Positions 45,743 through 57,271 of a DNA stretch of 64,000 bases are shown here, in pieces. Each line of letters begins with the position of its first letter. The first letter of the stretch is position 1. Below the pieces are notes generated by a model. It worked only from the letters and a program-made list of their open reading frames with translations, ran no database searches and had not been told where the DNA came from. Source of the DNA: Beta vulgaris subsp. vulgaris (lineage: Eukaryota > Streptophyta > Magnoliopsida > Caryophyllales > Amaranthaceae). The position numbers and the translations under genes were made by a program. Location of the stretch: the NCBI RefSeq assembly GCF_026745355.1, contig NC_079209.1:48244961-48308960 (forward strand). Direction: 5' to 3'.

Positions 45743-46629
45743 AATATAAAATTATGCATTGGCATGCGTGAAAAGCAAAGTGCTGCAACTAGAAAAAGAA
45801 CGGTGAGAGTGTATTTTATGTTTGGTTGCAAATTTGAAATGAAAACCCTTTTCACCGATGAAAAGTTTATTAAACTTTTTTCCTTGTTGGTCGCTTTTAT
45901 TTTATTTTGTTAATATGCAATGCTGATGCTAAACTTATAAGGGCTTCTTCTTTAATTTATTGTTTCTTCTTTCCAGTTTTTAATTTTTTAAAAAAAATCA
46001 AAAACAAAAATATGTAAATTAGAAACAATAGTTTTTCGTTGTCAGTTGGGGCTGATTAATCAGTTAAGTAAGACAAAATTTGAGTTTATTTTATCCCTTA
46101 TATCATATAATTTTGAATTTTTTTTACTTTAATAACCACCTTATAATAAAACCATCAAGTTTTTGAAAATAAGCACCTTATATGTTAATTTTTTAAATAA
46201 CCACCGTATGTGACCTAAATCTTTTTAAAGATCTACCACTTGACAGATTCTACCAAGAAAATAAATCATTCGCAAAAAGGGTTTAAGAACAGTTCTATCA
46301 CCTCTACCTATTCACTAGAATGTATATAATGTTTAAACACTTCTTTAAAAATGATTGTCGGGACAAAATATATCAACGATTTTATATCAAAAACTGCACG
46401 AAGGTAATTTTTTTTATATGAATTTTCTTACTTAAATACATTTTAAAGATTGTTTTTGAATTGTAATGAGCTTTCTTTTGTTTAGTATAATGAAAATTTT
46501 CTATTAGAGTTCTTATATTGCCTACCGTATTTTCTTAAGTCTTTTGTGTGGGTTAAATAATAGTCGTTCATTTACATCCAAAAAAAATAAAATAAAAATA
46601 TAAAAAATAAACAAAGAAGAGAAACTGAC
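45743..46629. other. AT-rich sequence downstream (minus) of an E1 exon
   Basis: No repeat or gene recognised; low complexity near 45990 and 46590. Confidence 0.3.
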
Positions 46630-47224
46630 CACTGTCATCTGTCATCTTCATGTATCTTGCAATCAAGTGAAGAACAGTCTCACCATACTTGTTTACCTCT
46701 TCCATTGCTTCCCTTGGATTGCTAGCATTACCTAAAGCATTAAACATTAAACGTAAAGTACTCCAGTTTTCAGTACGTGCAGCTTCATGAAAAGGCGTAT
46801 GGCCTCTCGAATCTTTCACCTTCCATGGTAGCGGTTCAAGATCAAGCCAGTTATCATCTGTCCTCCTTACATTCCAATATTGGAAAGATTCTTGCAACAA
46901 TATTGTTGCTGCATCTGATGAAAACCTTGCGGCAATGTGCAATGGCGTGTCACCATTATAATCTTTCTGGTATGTCAGCTTTGGGAATCTTTTGATAGTT
47001 TCCTTAATGAATGCTTTGTAGTTGTTACCAACAGGTTTGTCAGAGGAGGATTTATGATGAAGTTGTAAGGCTATGTGAAGTATATTCTTTCCATCCACGT
47101 CTTGAGAAATAAAATAACTATAAGGTCTATTATTTTCGTACACACGCATATCTAATTTTTCAGCTGCATAGTACAACTCGTCATCCATTTCTCTTCCCTT
47201 ACTACCTTCTTCCATCAGCTTCTT
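46630..47224 (-). CDS. Ankyrin exon, E1 type
   Basis: Starts after acceptor TTTTGTAG in phase 0 with KKLMEEGSKGREMDDELYYAA and ends at donor GACAGTG|GTCAGT in phase 1, 595 nt. Repeats: DGKNILHIALQLHH, NGDTPLHIAARFSS, RGHTPFHEAARTEN and YGETVLHLIARYMK. The methionine at 47215 is the best start downstream of the TGA in the preceding E2, so it could begin a shorter functional protein. Intact. Confidence 0.75.
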
Positions 47225-47598
47225 CTACAAAACCAAATAATATAAAGTATATGTAAAAGCTAGTGTGAAGAACCGTCGTAACAAGAAAATTAAATCTAAG
47301 GAGCGAAAATAAGAGCACTAACAATTTAACAAATACAAATTTAATTACAAAAACCTCTCTATAATAAGTAGAGGAAAAGCTATTACACACCCTGAAAAAT
47401 GATCAAAATTAACTTAAAACTAAAGTTACCCTTAAAATATGTAAACCTAAATTAAAAATGGTCAAATTGCTACCTAACTCTAGTCAAATTACCCTCAAAA
47501 TAGTTAAAGGACGTCCAACCCGACCCATGATCACCTCTAACTCATAAATCACTTTTCAAAAGTTTTTACTTTTTTTTCGATATATTCAACAACATTTA

Positions 47599-47814
47599 GG
47601 GTCCGTTTGATTCAACTTCTTTTGACGTATCTTGTCTTATCCTTTCTTTTCTTTGCTAAACTTATCTCATCTTTTCTTTTCTTTTCTAAACTTATCTTAT
47701 CTTAATCTATATTTTAGTTTTTTGTGTTGTCTAACATAATTAAAGCGTTTTATCTTATCTATCGTATCTTATTTTTTCTGAAATAAGTTAAAATAAGTTG
47801 AACAAAACAGAACC
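47599..47814. mobile_element. Tourist-like MITE with TTA duplication
   Basis: GGGTCCGTTTGATTCAACTT and AAGTTGAACAAAACAGAACC ends, TTA at 47596-47598 and 47815-47817. The interior is made of ATCTTATC/TTTCTTTTC words. Confidence 0.75.
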
Positions 47815-47969
47815 TTACACAAGCTCGTCATATTTCCATAGATGAGAACACTTTGCATGCTCATCAAGTACCTTAATAATTTACTTGGCATGTTAAAGAT
47901 TTCACATATGATGATAGGTAACTTGTAAAAGGGCATAATATTAATATATAGGAAAAACTAATAGAAATA

Positions 47970-49935
47970 ACTGCACCTTTGGATACTCTTTTTAAAACAG
48001 TCTCAACTTTGAACTAACTCGATAAAGTCTCACCTTTAACCTGATCTTCTTATATTGAACTATGTGTACCAGTGACCTGTTGGTAACCCATAAAATCTTG
48101 TCCCAAATGTTAATTTCCATCTGAATCTAGTTAATTATAGTTAATAAAAAGAACGTGGGCCCTTCAAATTTAACTTCCTCTACTTCCTTTTTACCTTCTT
48201 CTCTCCCTGTTGAAGCTGAAGTTGGGAATCCAGAATTTTAAAGCTTCACACAAATTGTGAAAGTGATAAGCAAGACTGTTTTCTTTCTTTCTGTTTACAT
48301 TGTTTCTAAATTTTTGGTGTTTTTAAAATCTTCACCCAAATTTGTTTTGTTGGTTAATTTAGTTTCGAAATTGCATTCTTCTATTTTTTAATCCATGATT
48401 CTCGACAACCTTTCACCAACAAGAACTTAAATTCCATTATTCATCACAATGCAATTATAATCTTATATATCATCAGCCGCACAACTTAACATATATCTAA
48501 TTTGATAAACCTATTTTGGCTATTTATTTCCATTCTCAAAACTTTGTGAACCAACTGAATTCCCTATTCCACGTGAGAAAGATAGGCAAAAGAAATTATT
48601 CCAAAATCTGAATTTATTTTGCAAACAAGCTAAGATTGGAATAATTGCTATTATCGTACTAGTTCCAGTTTGTAAAACTAATTTCATTTGCTAAATTAAT
48701 TGACCTTAGAAATACAATTCATGACCCTAATCGATTTTTGCTAGAATACTTTGCAAATATAAATTGAGCATAGAAACGTTTACGTGGAAATATGTATACC
48801 TACCCTTAATGCAACTCAAGGTCTGAATTACTTTTCCAAATAAACTAGAGAAGAACAAGAAACATAGGAGAATAAAGGCTCCAATATCAACACCACCAAC
48901 CCATGCCACTATGGCGGAACAAAGGTAGGAACAACATAACTCCTTGCTTCGGGCACCGATTGAGGTGATTTTTGTGCCTGAATTGATTTATTTTTCAAGA
49001 ACTACAACTTCATGAAGCATTCATGAGCATAACCAGCTTGCATGCTAATGGTAATTGTTTGACCAGAGCTTCAAATCAGTTAGTTAATTAAGTTCCTACT
49101 TTCTAGCTTTAGTTAGAGATAGTGTTAGTGGTTTGCTTAGTCAGATAACATGTTTTCCATTATGTTAACAATTGTTAGTAGTTAGTGGGACCATGTTTTC
49201 CCCACTTTGTTTTCATGTTCCTAGTTACTAGGTGGCAGTTATATTTTTCTACTTTATTTGAAGAGTTGTAGTTTGCTTCTGTTTCTGTAATCAAGTTAGA
49301 TTAATATTCTCTCATTTAGTCTCTTGCTCAGTTTACTTGACTTTCCCAACAGTAATTGCGCAACTAGAAAACAGAAGTAGAGGAGAGAAAAAAAACAAGG
49401 CCAACAATGTAGCACGCGCTGATACTGGACAGACGGTGGAATGTCGACAGGAGCCCCACGGGCAAAAATAGGAGCAACACTCACTACCCAAACAAATGAC
49501 CTAGAGAAGAAGAAGTTTTGAGCGAGAGAGAGGGGATGCAAGAATGAGAAGATTTGGGGTTTTTTATGTTTCTATCATTCTCAAACCAATTTGGGGTAAT
49601 TAATTAAATTGGAAATCTTTAAAGGAACAATTGACAACTCAGAAGAATTGGAACAATGTTTGAGGATGATCCTAATACTTTTGTGGAAAGCCCTAGCCAT
49701 AATACGAAGTGAATTGAAAGAGAGAAGATGGAGAAGAAGGGGTTGAGGAAAAATGGGGGATTGCATTGAAATATAATGGGTAAATAAAACATGTGATTCA
49801 GTAACTTGCAATTGCAGGTTATTAATAGGTGAAAGGTCCAAATAAGAAGAGAAGGCAAAAGGTAAAATTTGATTGAGTTAGTCCAAAGCTGAGCCTATCT
49901 TAAGAAGACCATTTAAATGTGAGAGTATCAAAAAA
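47970..49935. mobile_element. Mutator-like element with long inverted ends (candidate)
   Basis: The left end (GGATACTC ... AGTCTCAACTTTGAACTAAC, through CTTCTTAT and GACCTGTTGGTAAC) pairs over 100 bases with the inverted right end (GAGTATC ... GTTAGTCCAAAGCTGAG ... AACCTGCAATTGCA). The CT-rich inner parts also correspond. No transposase. Target duplication not resolved. Confidence 0.5.
49080..49352 (+). repeat. Possible solo LTR
   Basis: CAGTTAGTTAATTAAGTTCC to CTTTCCCAACA, with a CT-rich end typical of Copia LTRs (TCTCATTTAGTCTCTTGCTCAG). The partner and the duplication are not seen. Confidence 0.3.
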
Positions 49936-50094
49936 AACTTAATATGTAAAAAATGTTATCAATTTTGAAAAAATAATTATATTCGGTAACTTATCAAAGC
50001 TTAATCCATTACTTTTACCTTCTAATTGTACTTTTGTTTATTCCATATTCTATCGGAAAAAAATGCACAAAAAACATTCTTTTAGACTTGGAAC

Positions 50095-50690
50095 GAGTAT
50101 TTAACCTCTGCATATGTTTTAACTCTGCCTGATGGAAATGACGGATCCGAGGTATATAGTGATGCTTCCAAGAATGGATTGGGGTGTGTTCTGCAGCAAA
50201 ATGGGAAGGTGATCGCGTATGCATCGCGCCAATTGAAGCTGTATGAGTTGAATTATAATATCGAAGGACTTATTTCATATCGTGATTCGAGATTCCTCTC
50301 GAAATTTTGGCAAAAAGTCCAGTTGAATCTTGGAACGACATTGAAGATGAGTACTATGTTTCATCTCGCGACAGATTGTCAGATTGAAAGGACCACTCAG
50401 ACTATGGAAGACATGTGGAGAGCGTGCGTGATTGATTTTCAAGGAAGTTGGGAAGACCATTTGGATTTGGTCGAATTTTAGTACAATAATAGTTACCATG
50501 CAAGTATTAAAATGGCACCATTTGAGGCGTTGTATGGAAGAAAGTGTAGAATAAGTCCCATTGGTTAGAATAATTTTTGTGAGAATGTAGTAATGGGAAC
50601 TGAATTCATTAAGGACACTATCAAGAATGTGAAGTTAACTCAAGCTAGAATTCTAGTGAGTCTAATATTTTATTATATTATTATTTAACC
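50095..50690 (+). pseudogene. Ty3/gypsy RNase H fused to integrase fragment by deletion
   Basis: LTLPDGNDGSEVYSDASKNG and IAYASRQLKLYELNYN are the RNase H of a chromovirus-type Ty3/gypsy element. Within one frame (50179-50481) this passes into integrase: SRFLSKFWQKVQLNLGT, DCQIERTTQTMEDMWRAC, then, after a stop at 50481, YHASIKMAPFEALYGRKC. The zinc-binding part and half of integrase are missing, so a deletion joined the two domains. Followed to about 51187 by AT-rich sequence that may hold the 3' LTR (it ends GGGGTGTTACA). Confidence 0.8.
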
Positions 50691-51187
50691 ATGATTTAAT
50701 GCTTATTAGCATCATGTCAGATTATGTGTTTAATTATTATGTATGTACTTAGCTTTGCTGTTTGCGTGCTTTTCTGTGTGTCGACCATGGTTGTGCCTTA
50801 TTGATCCAATAATGACTCCATTTGGCGAGCAGTCTTCCAGGGTCAATATAGCATCGACCATTCCAAGTTTGAAGATGATGCATCCATTGGGTTTTTGAGA
50901 AACAGTTTGAAGAGCTTATGTTTTGGCTTCTTTTAATACTACTCTTTATACTTTAGATTTAATTATGTTTCATTGGTTTTACCTTTTATTTGGTTTTACT
51001 TTGGTTTGATTTTGGAGTTAAATATCTTTGAAGTTTAATTAATGATTTTTAAGTACTTGATTTATTTTCCACTTCAAAATTATGTGTAAGGCGATATGTT
51101 TTCACACGGGCGATAATATCTTGGTGATTCTCTATATTTTATGGGATAAAAGAATTTTATAAAATAGAGAATTGTCGGGGTGTTACA

Positions 51188-52960
51188 TCTTTTGGTCAAG
51201 CTGATGGTGATGACATCTACTTAAACTCCTCGCCCTCTTAGCAGTTGAGCAATCGGGGACAACAAGGTGGATAATGTCTTTCTTAAAGGCGAAGATTCCT
51301 TATGGTGCAAATAGCAGAAGAAGAGGGAAGTAGAGGGAGAGCACCTCTAGCATACTCAGATGGCAAAAGGAGCAGCACTGGCCAGATTGGGTTGTCTCCC
51401 TTTGTAGAAAGGATCAATGGGGGTTACCCCGACTCTACTCACAAGATTGCTAGGAGTGGCTGAGTGGCTCGGATAATCCACCTTGAGAAGAGGATAATCC
51501 TTGTCAGGATCGAGACATGCAAAGAGTCTGTTAAGAGACATACCCAACTCCAACCACACCAGTTGATCGGAAACATATTCCAACCCCTCAGTTGTACACG
51601 AAATATTTTAAAGTCTTATAATCTATCTGCTCTAAAGGAGAAAGATAGACAGAGAGGTCAACGCTTAAACAAAAGAAAAGAGCCATCACATATCTTTGGA
51701 GTAAATGAGGCTCGCTCCAGGGTCCCCTAAGACTTTCTCTAGAGCCATGTAATCAAGGTGGGGAATCCACACTTTCGCGGTAGGACCCTTCTTGGAGTCA
51801 GACAACTTATCTGCCCCAAAATGCTTTCCTACAATGAGTTCATGGGGAGTCAGATCACCCATCTTGTGAGCAAGAGAAGTAGGTTTGTGTAGAGTCAGAG
51901 GACCTTGAAATCGGTAAGGATGACCCTCACCAGTTTGCACCCTCACCCATGTGAACCTTTCCCTCCAAGTCCTCTTATAAGGGACGTCGGGAAAAGAGGT
52001 GGCAGTCTTGCTTGCGCTCATAAAAGAGTACCACCTTTTCCCGGCATATGACCCAGTGAGTTTTGAATTTGAAAAGGGATGTGAATAGACGAAATTCTTC
52101 CAAGACTCATGCAAGTGATTTGAGTCCGGCTGAGACCACAACGAATAAGGACCTATTGAAGGAATGTATGAAGAGAGATGTAAATACCATATCTGAAGCG
52201 GGCCAAATAGACATATATCTGATCTGGAGGAGGTAAGAGTCTGCCAGGAGGGTATAGGCAATTCGCGCCAGTACCCCATCTACAGCAAAATGTCGTATAA
52301 TTCGTGAGTTGTAGGTGGATGTGGTTGCGGACCATGTAACCCTTGACATCCGCATTGAATGTTATTTTTATCATGTCTAGGTTGGGTTTGTTGTTAGCCA
52401 AAACCTCCCACACGTTGGTCATGTCAGCAATTTGAGGAACCACTTGTGGTTGGGATTAAGCCACAAACCTCTTCTTTAAAGGAAATTTGATCCATTCAAG
52501 GGGTCTGATTGACAGTGGTGTGGCAGGCGGAGTTTGTTCGAGCAGAGCCGTGTTTTTGTCGGTAGATTGACTAGTCGATCTGCTCAGTGTTGTCAACAAA
52601 CCTGATTTGTTCGCCGGTGTCCATGTCTGATAAAGACTTTGAAGAAGCACACTTCTTCCTATATGTTCTAGAAAGAGAAGTCATTAGAGGTAGAGTTCGA
52701 GGTAGAAGAAGAGAACAAAGGTGGCGATCATATTCGGTGTAGTCATTTACCTTAGAGAAGTTAACTTTGAAGGTCCACTGACATAAGAGAAAAAAGGTGT
52801 CTATTAGAACTTTGAAGCCATTGCGTGTTCATCACTTGATCTTGGCAATAACTACTACCCCGAGAAGAGTTGTCTCACGTCAAGTGAACCAAAGCTAACC
52901 ATGCTCCCTTCATTTTAGGCTCCGCAGCCAACGACCCTCTATGAAATATTCCAAAACTAT
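51188..52960 (-). pseudogene. Retrotransposon gag-like coding region, broken
   Basis: Minus-strand frames at 52650-52456, 52443-52153, 52279-51686 and 51583-51356 read as one protein shifted between frames. It contains WRELPIPSWQTLTSS, WKNFVYSHPFSNSKL, YKRTWRERFTWVRV and GDPGASLIYS, which resemble the plant "putative gypsy-type transposon" N-terminal domain. No pol domain nearby. Identification is by resemblance only. Confidence 0.45.
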
Positions 52961-53568
52961 ATCAAAACCCATTATCCTACAAATAAAATAACAGGTCTGA
53001 GATGGAAAATTGTTGGGGTCTAGTATAGGCCAAGACCCATTATGGTTCAGCTTCATGTCGTCCTTTACTAGAGAGTCGGGCCCAAGAAGAAGAAAATGGA
53101 AGTAAGGTATCTAAAGGATTGGACCAAGGCCTCCTATACCTACTTCCCACTAAATATACTCTATTTGACACTAGAATAAAGGTAATTTGATCTAACTAAA
53201 AAGCACACATATTTGGCAATTCTGTCCACTATCTTATTTTGTATTGCTCAGCTGACTTTAAAATCGAAGATGGTTCACCTGAAGACCCCGCGGGTTATAT
53301 ATTGTTATCGTTTTGTAGGTACCTCTCGTAACTTAACACATTTGATATAGTGAATAAAATATTCCTTATCTCCTATATTAAGGTTATTCTAGACTTATAT
53401 TCACTTTTACTTGAGTTACCTTTTTTGTTGATATAGTCAATATTTTAGTCACATTTAACTCTACTAAGTTAACACATTTGATATAGGCAGAAGGAAAGAA
53501 TAATCAATGGTGATTTAATATATTAACACATTTGAGGAGAAAAGTGTATATATATGATTGGGTTCTAG
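52961..53568. other. Spacer without recognised features
   Basis: AT-rich; repeated ACACATTTGATATAG words (53338, 53472) hint at an old tandem repeat. Confidence 0.3.
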
Positions 53569-53945
53569 TGAGAACCCTCTTATGGTGAGAATCATGAGAA
53601 CCACTTAAAATGAGCAAAAACTTCATAAAAAAAGCAAAAATAAATAAATAAAAATTAAGCAAAAGTATAAAATGAGTAGAAAACATTAAATGAGCAAAAA
53701 ATGTGAAATCAACAAAAACTTGAAATCAACAAAAATGTAAAATGAGTATAAAAAGGTTAAATGAAAAAAAACGTAAAATGAATAAAATGTAAAATGAACA
53801 AAAACATCGCGAAAAGAGCATACAAATGTTAAATGAGCAAAAATATAAAATAAACAAAACACAAAATGACTAAAAACTTGTGAAATGAGCAAAATCTTCG
53901 TAAAATGAGTGGTTCTCACGATTTTCAACATAGAGGTGGTTCTCA
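53569..53945. mobile_element. Foldback MITE with internal AAATGAGCAAAAA tandem repeats
   Basis: The ends TGAGAACCCTCTTATGGTGA ... GAGAACCACTTAAAATGAGC and their inverted counterpart (GTGGTTCTCACGATTTTCAA ... GGTGGTTCTCA) give about 45-bp inverted repeats. Between them are some twenty degenerate copies of TAAAATGAGCAAAAA. Confidence 0.65.
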
Positions 53946-54031
53946 TATACATATATATAGACATTTTATACAATGTAGAAAAAACACTAGCTCTATAATT
54001 GATGAATTAGATGAAGAAAAGGAGTACATAC

Positions 54032-54537
54032 CAGGATTTCAAGGATGTCCGGTTCGAATTTAATCAAATGGAAAGGTGTCTTTCCTTTGCTATTATTTAG
54101 CGCCTGAATATATCATTCAGAGATCAATCGTGCCAGATCGAGATCTTTATCCAAAATGGCCAGATGTAATGGTGTATTTCCATCTTGGTCTCTTGAGCAT
54201 ATGAGAATATCAACTCCCGGATGTTCTAAGATCATCTTGCAAACATTCACGGTATAATTCCGATCTTTTGCATTAAGATCATTCATACCTAGCCTCAGGT
54301 AGTGCAAAAAACTTCGTCCTTTCGAGTCTCGGCATTCTATTGCCTGCCGGTATCTTAGTAACATCGAAACGACGAGCACACGACCAAGCTGAGCTGCTCG
54401 CATTAGAGGGCTCAGGCTCTCTGAATCAAGCTCATAGATAGCCAAAAAATTTGCTTTCATTAATTGAAAAAAAAGTGTTTGCTTGAAAGCTACATCGCCG
54501 TAGTCATCATATTCTATGTACTGACTTTCACTCACAC
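54032..54537 (-). pseudogene. Ankyrin exon, E2 type, with in-frame TGA
   Basis: Acceptor TGTTTACAG before 54537 and donor ATCCTG|GTATGT at 54032/54031, 506 nt, phase 1 in and 0 out. Contains LDSESLSPLMRAAQLGR, KGRSFLHYLR and DGNTPLHLAILDKDL. A TGA at 54113-54115 stops the frame; beyond it the same frame continues with ALNNSKGKTPFHLIKFEPD to the donor. Everything except that codon is as in the other E2 exons, so the lesion looks recent. Confidence 0.75.
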
Positions 54538-54582
54538 CTGTAAACATAGTAATTATATTGAGTCCACGTTATAAGACATTAA

Positions 54583-54832
54583 CTAGTTATTAGGCTCGGA
54601 CTATGATACGGGTAAGAAAAAATTTCATTTATGAATACAATACTTTATGATAATAACACTAAATACAAGTTAATCTAGTGGTTGAAACTTTAGTATATGT
54701 ACTTGAGGTTTAAGGATCAAACCTTATAATACACAATTTCTAAATTTTTTAATTGTACATGAATTACATGAACTAAAACTCCCTAGAGAGAGCACCATGT
54801 GGCACAGTTTCTTGTTTATGCACGCCTTTTAT
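54583..54832 (-). mobile_element. Diverged Helitron copy, 5' truncated
   Basis: About 80% similar by eye to 28999-29581 from the CTAG end inwards (CATTTAT(T/G)AATA(T/C)AATAC, AATTTCTAAATTTTTTAATTG, ATGAACTAAAACTCCCTAG) and then to CACGCCTTTTA, with the middle deleted. The terminal GC hairpin has decayed. Confidence 0.6.
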
Positions 54833-54975
54833 GTGTGGTGTAAAATACTCAATCTTTTCTCAAGCAATCAGGCATAACAATACTAGTGTACTATCAGTTA
54901 CCATCTCATGCATGAAAAAAAATGTTCTGAAAATTTTCAAAGAACAACTTCTAACTTAATAAGTTGAAACTTGAA

Positions 54976-55700
54976 GGGAAATTCTCAATGGTATGCTCCT
55001 ATTCTTGAGAATTCTCAATGGTAAAGTCAACTTTTTTTTCTTCTAGATCTTCCCATTGCTAGGGCTTCATTTTTCCTAATTTACATAATAGCATTAATTA
55101 GGCTTAAACGTTAATTTTATGTTTAGTTTTTAATACTTCTATTAAGTTTTGTCTAGACCCTACTAATCATGATTTATTTAGGTGTATATTTTTAACTGAC
55201 TAACAAAAAAAAATTCTCCAATTCTAATTTCACTTTCCCACCAGCCTAACCTCCCCTTCCCATTATCGAATGTGATGTCTTTTGACAGTCACTCACCTGT
55301 CTTGTTTTCTTTTAAAAAAACATTCGATGACAAATTCATCTTCTTACTCCATCACTGTGTAATTTTTTCCCCATGGGTATGCATTATATATTTCAAAAGT
55401 CAAAGAATAGTGAATCTTTCACTTTATTAGAAAAGCACATGAATAATATGCATACTAATAATAGTATATATTATACTGCAGAATTCATCATAAAATTTAT
55501 ATTGACCTATTCTTTGACCTAAATCATAGTTAGTACGACTTAGTCAAAATTTAACAAAAGTATTAAAATTAACATTTAAACCTCATTAATGCTACATTTG
55601 GGTAAATTAAGAAAAATTGAGGCCTAGCAATGGGAAGAAAAAAAAATAAGTCTACCATTAGAAATTTTAAAAAATAAAAGACTACCAGTGAGAATTTCCC
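54976..55700. mobile_element. Mutator-like MITE, perfect 9-bp TSD
   Basis: 725 bp with inverted ends GGGAAATTCTCA(A/C)TGGTA and matching arms (CTTCCCATTGCTAGG/CCTAGCAATGGGAAG) further in, flanked by AAACTTGAA at 54967-54975 and 55701-55709. The 9-bp duplication and long arms identify a MULE. No transposase. Confidence 0.85.
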
Positions 55701-55709
55701 AAACTTGAA

Positions 55710-56500
55710 TGAGTTTATGAGGTCAAAATAAATTATTAAAAGAGATGATCTAATTTTAATATAAAAGTAGACAAAGTCACTAAATGAATTAAATTAGTCA
55801 CCGAAAGAAATTAACCTAATTAGTATTGGGCTAATTCTCTTTTCAATATTAAGCTTAGCATTGCTTAATTTTTATTTAAAAGTAGGCGGTCATTTATAAT
55901 AATTTCTTGTTAACGAGGAAGATCCCATATGGAGCATTACCATTTACCCATTTGTCATGCGTGAACCGTATTTATAGAAAGGCCAAAAACATCCAAAAGT
56001 TAGATATCCTAATTATTAATTTAGTAATCATGTTAATCAATTACTTGTCCGAAAGTTTAAATGTTCAATTCTACCACTATCAATGAGATTGCCATTGTTC
56101 CTTTTTTGTATATTGTTGCAAATAGTGTTGAAAGTGCTCCATAATTAGTACTAATGCGTCCCAATATTTAGGACTTAATGGCTAGTGCTAGTTTATTCTA
56201 CCATGATTTTTTAAGTGGGCAATGCCTCCCATGTTTTAGGAAGTACTAGTTAGCTAATTCTTAATTTTATGTTATTAGTATTGGTATTTATCATTTGCAT
56301 CTTAATACAAGATGTGAATTTTCTAGCCTTGTCACTTTACTTCATTTACTTTGCTTAATTATTCTGTCCACAAATTAGTATCAAGAGTTTCATGTTAATC
56401 CGACTAAGTAGAGAGCAAACAAGAAGTAGAGAGAAACAGAGTCATGGACTTTTTAAAAAGAAAATTTTAGGAGAGACAAAATTCTAAAAAGTACCTCGTT
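55710..56500. other. AT-rich spacer
   Basis: No gene or complete repeat recognised. Confidence 0.3.
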
Positions 56501-56509
56501 TGACTCAAA

Positions 56510-56770
56510 AATTATACTCCCTTCCTTTCAAATACTCTTGACACTTATTAGGATACTCACTCTTAGATGATAATTTGTTGTTTTGTTATCAATTGTTATT
56601 TATTGAAAAGGTAGATATGATAGGAGTTAGTAGGGAGCAGGAATAATATTATTTTATTTGGTGGAGTGAGAGTGTCGGCCAATGATTAGAGATATTAGAG
56701 AGTAGGAATGATATTATTTTATTTTGCGCAGAGAAAGAGTGAGCCAATGGTTAAAACGAAAAATATTAAG
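56510..56770. mobile_element. Degenerate Stowaway-like sequence
   Basis: ATACTCCCTTCCTTTCAAAT resembles a Stowaway end. Inside, AGTAGGGAGCAGGAATAATATTATTTTATTT is imperfectly repeated as GAGAGTAGGAATGATATTATTTTATTT. A right end was not found. Confidence 0.35.
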
Positions 56771-56919
56771 AAGAAAAACGATTTTTCATCAAATATTCGT
56801 CGAGTTTTTGAAAAACTCATCAGGTACACTCACACTTTTCAAAATTCACCAGATACCCTCGAGTTTCATGATAATACACCAAAATGCCCTTGATGACTAA
56901 TAATGGTTAGCACTATTAG

Positions 56920-57271
56920 TAGAGGTGGGCATGGGTCGGGCCGGGCCAGCACGATTTGGGCTCGGGCCGACAGGCCTGGCCCGTTGTCCGCTACATGGGC
57001 TGTGGGCCTGTCACGGTCAAGAAATTTTATTTCACGCCTGCACCAGCACGAGCTCGCGGGCCGAACGCTCCTTTCCTTTGTTTTTTAGCCTTAAACTGTC
57101 AAAAATACAAAAAAACATAAAACATGGGCCAGGCCCGCGGGAGACACGAGGTCGGCCCGTGGACAAAATTTGGAAATTTCAAGCCCGGCCCGGCTTAGCC
57201 CACCATTTCCCCAAACCCGCGAGCCGAACCCGTGATCAGGTCTGGCCTGACCCAGCCCATGCCCAGGTCTA
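56920..57271. mobile_element. Non-autonomous hAT element
   Basis: Ends TAGAGGTGGGCATGGG and CCCATGCCCAGGTCTA. Flanks are CTATTAG and CTGTTAG, an imperfect duplication of 7-8 bp. Interior GGCCCG/CGGGCC words. Confidence 0.75.

Noticed and set aside
50015..50224. Minus-strand 69-codon frame
   Set aside because: Overlaps the clearly coding plus-strand RNase H of a Ty3/gypsy relic.
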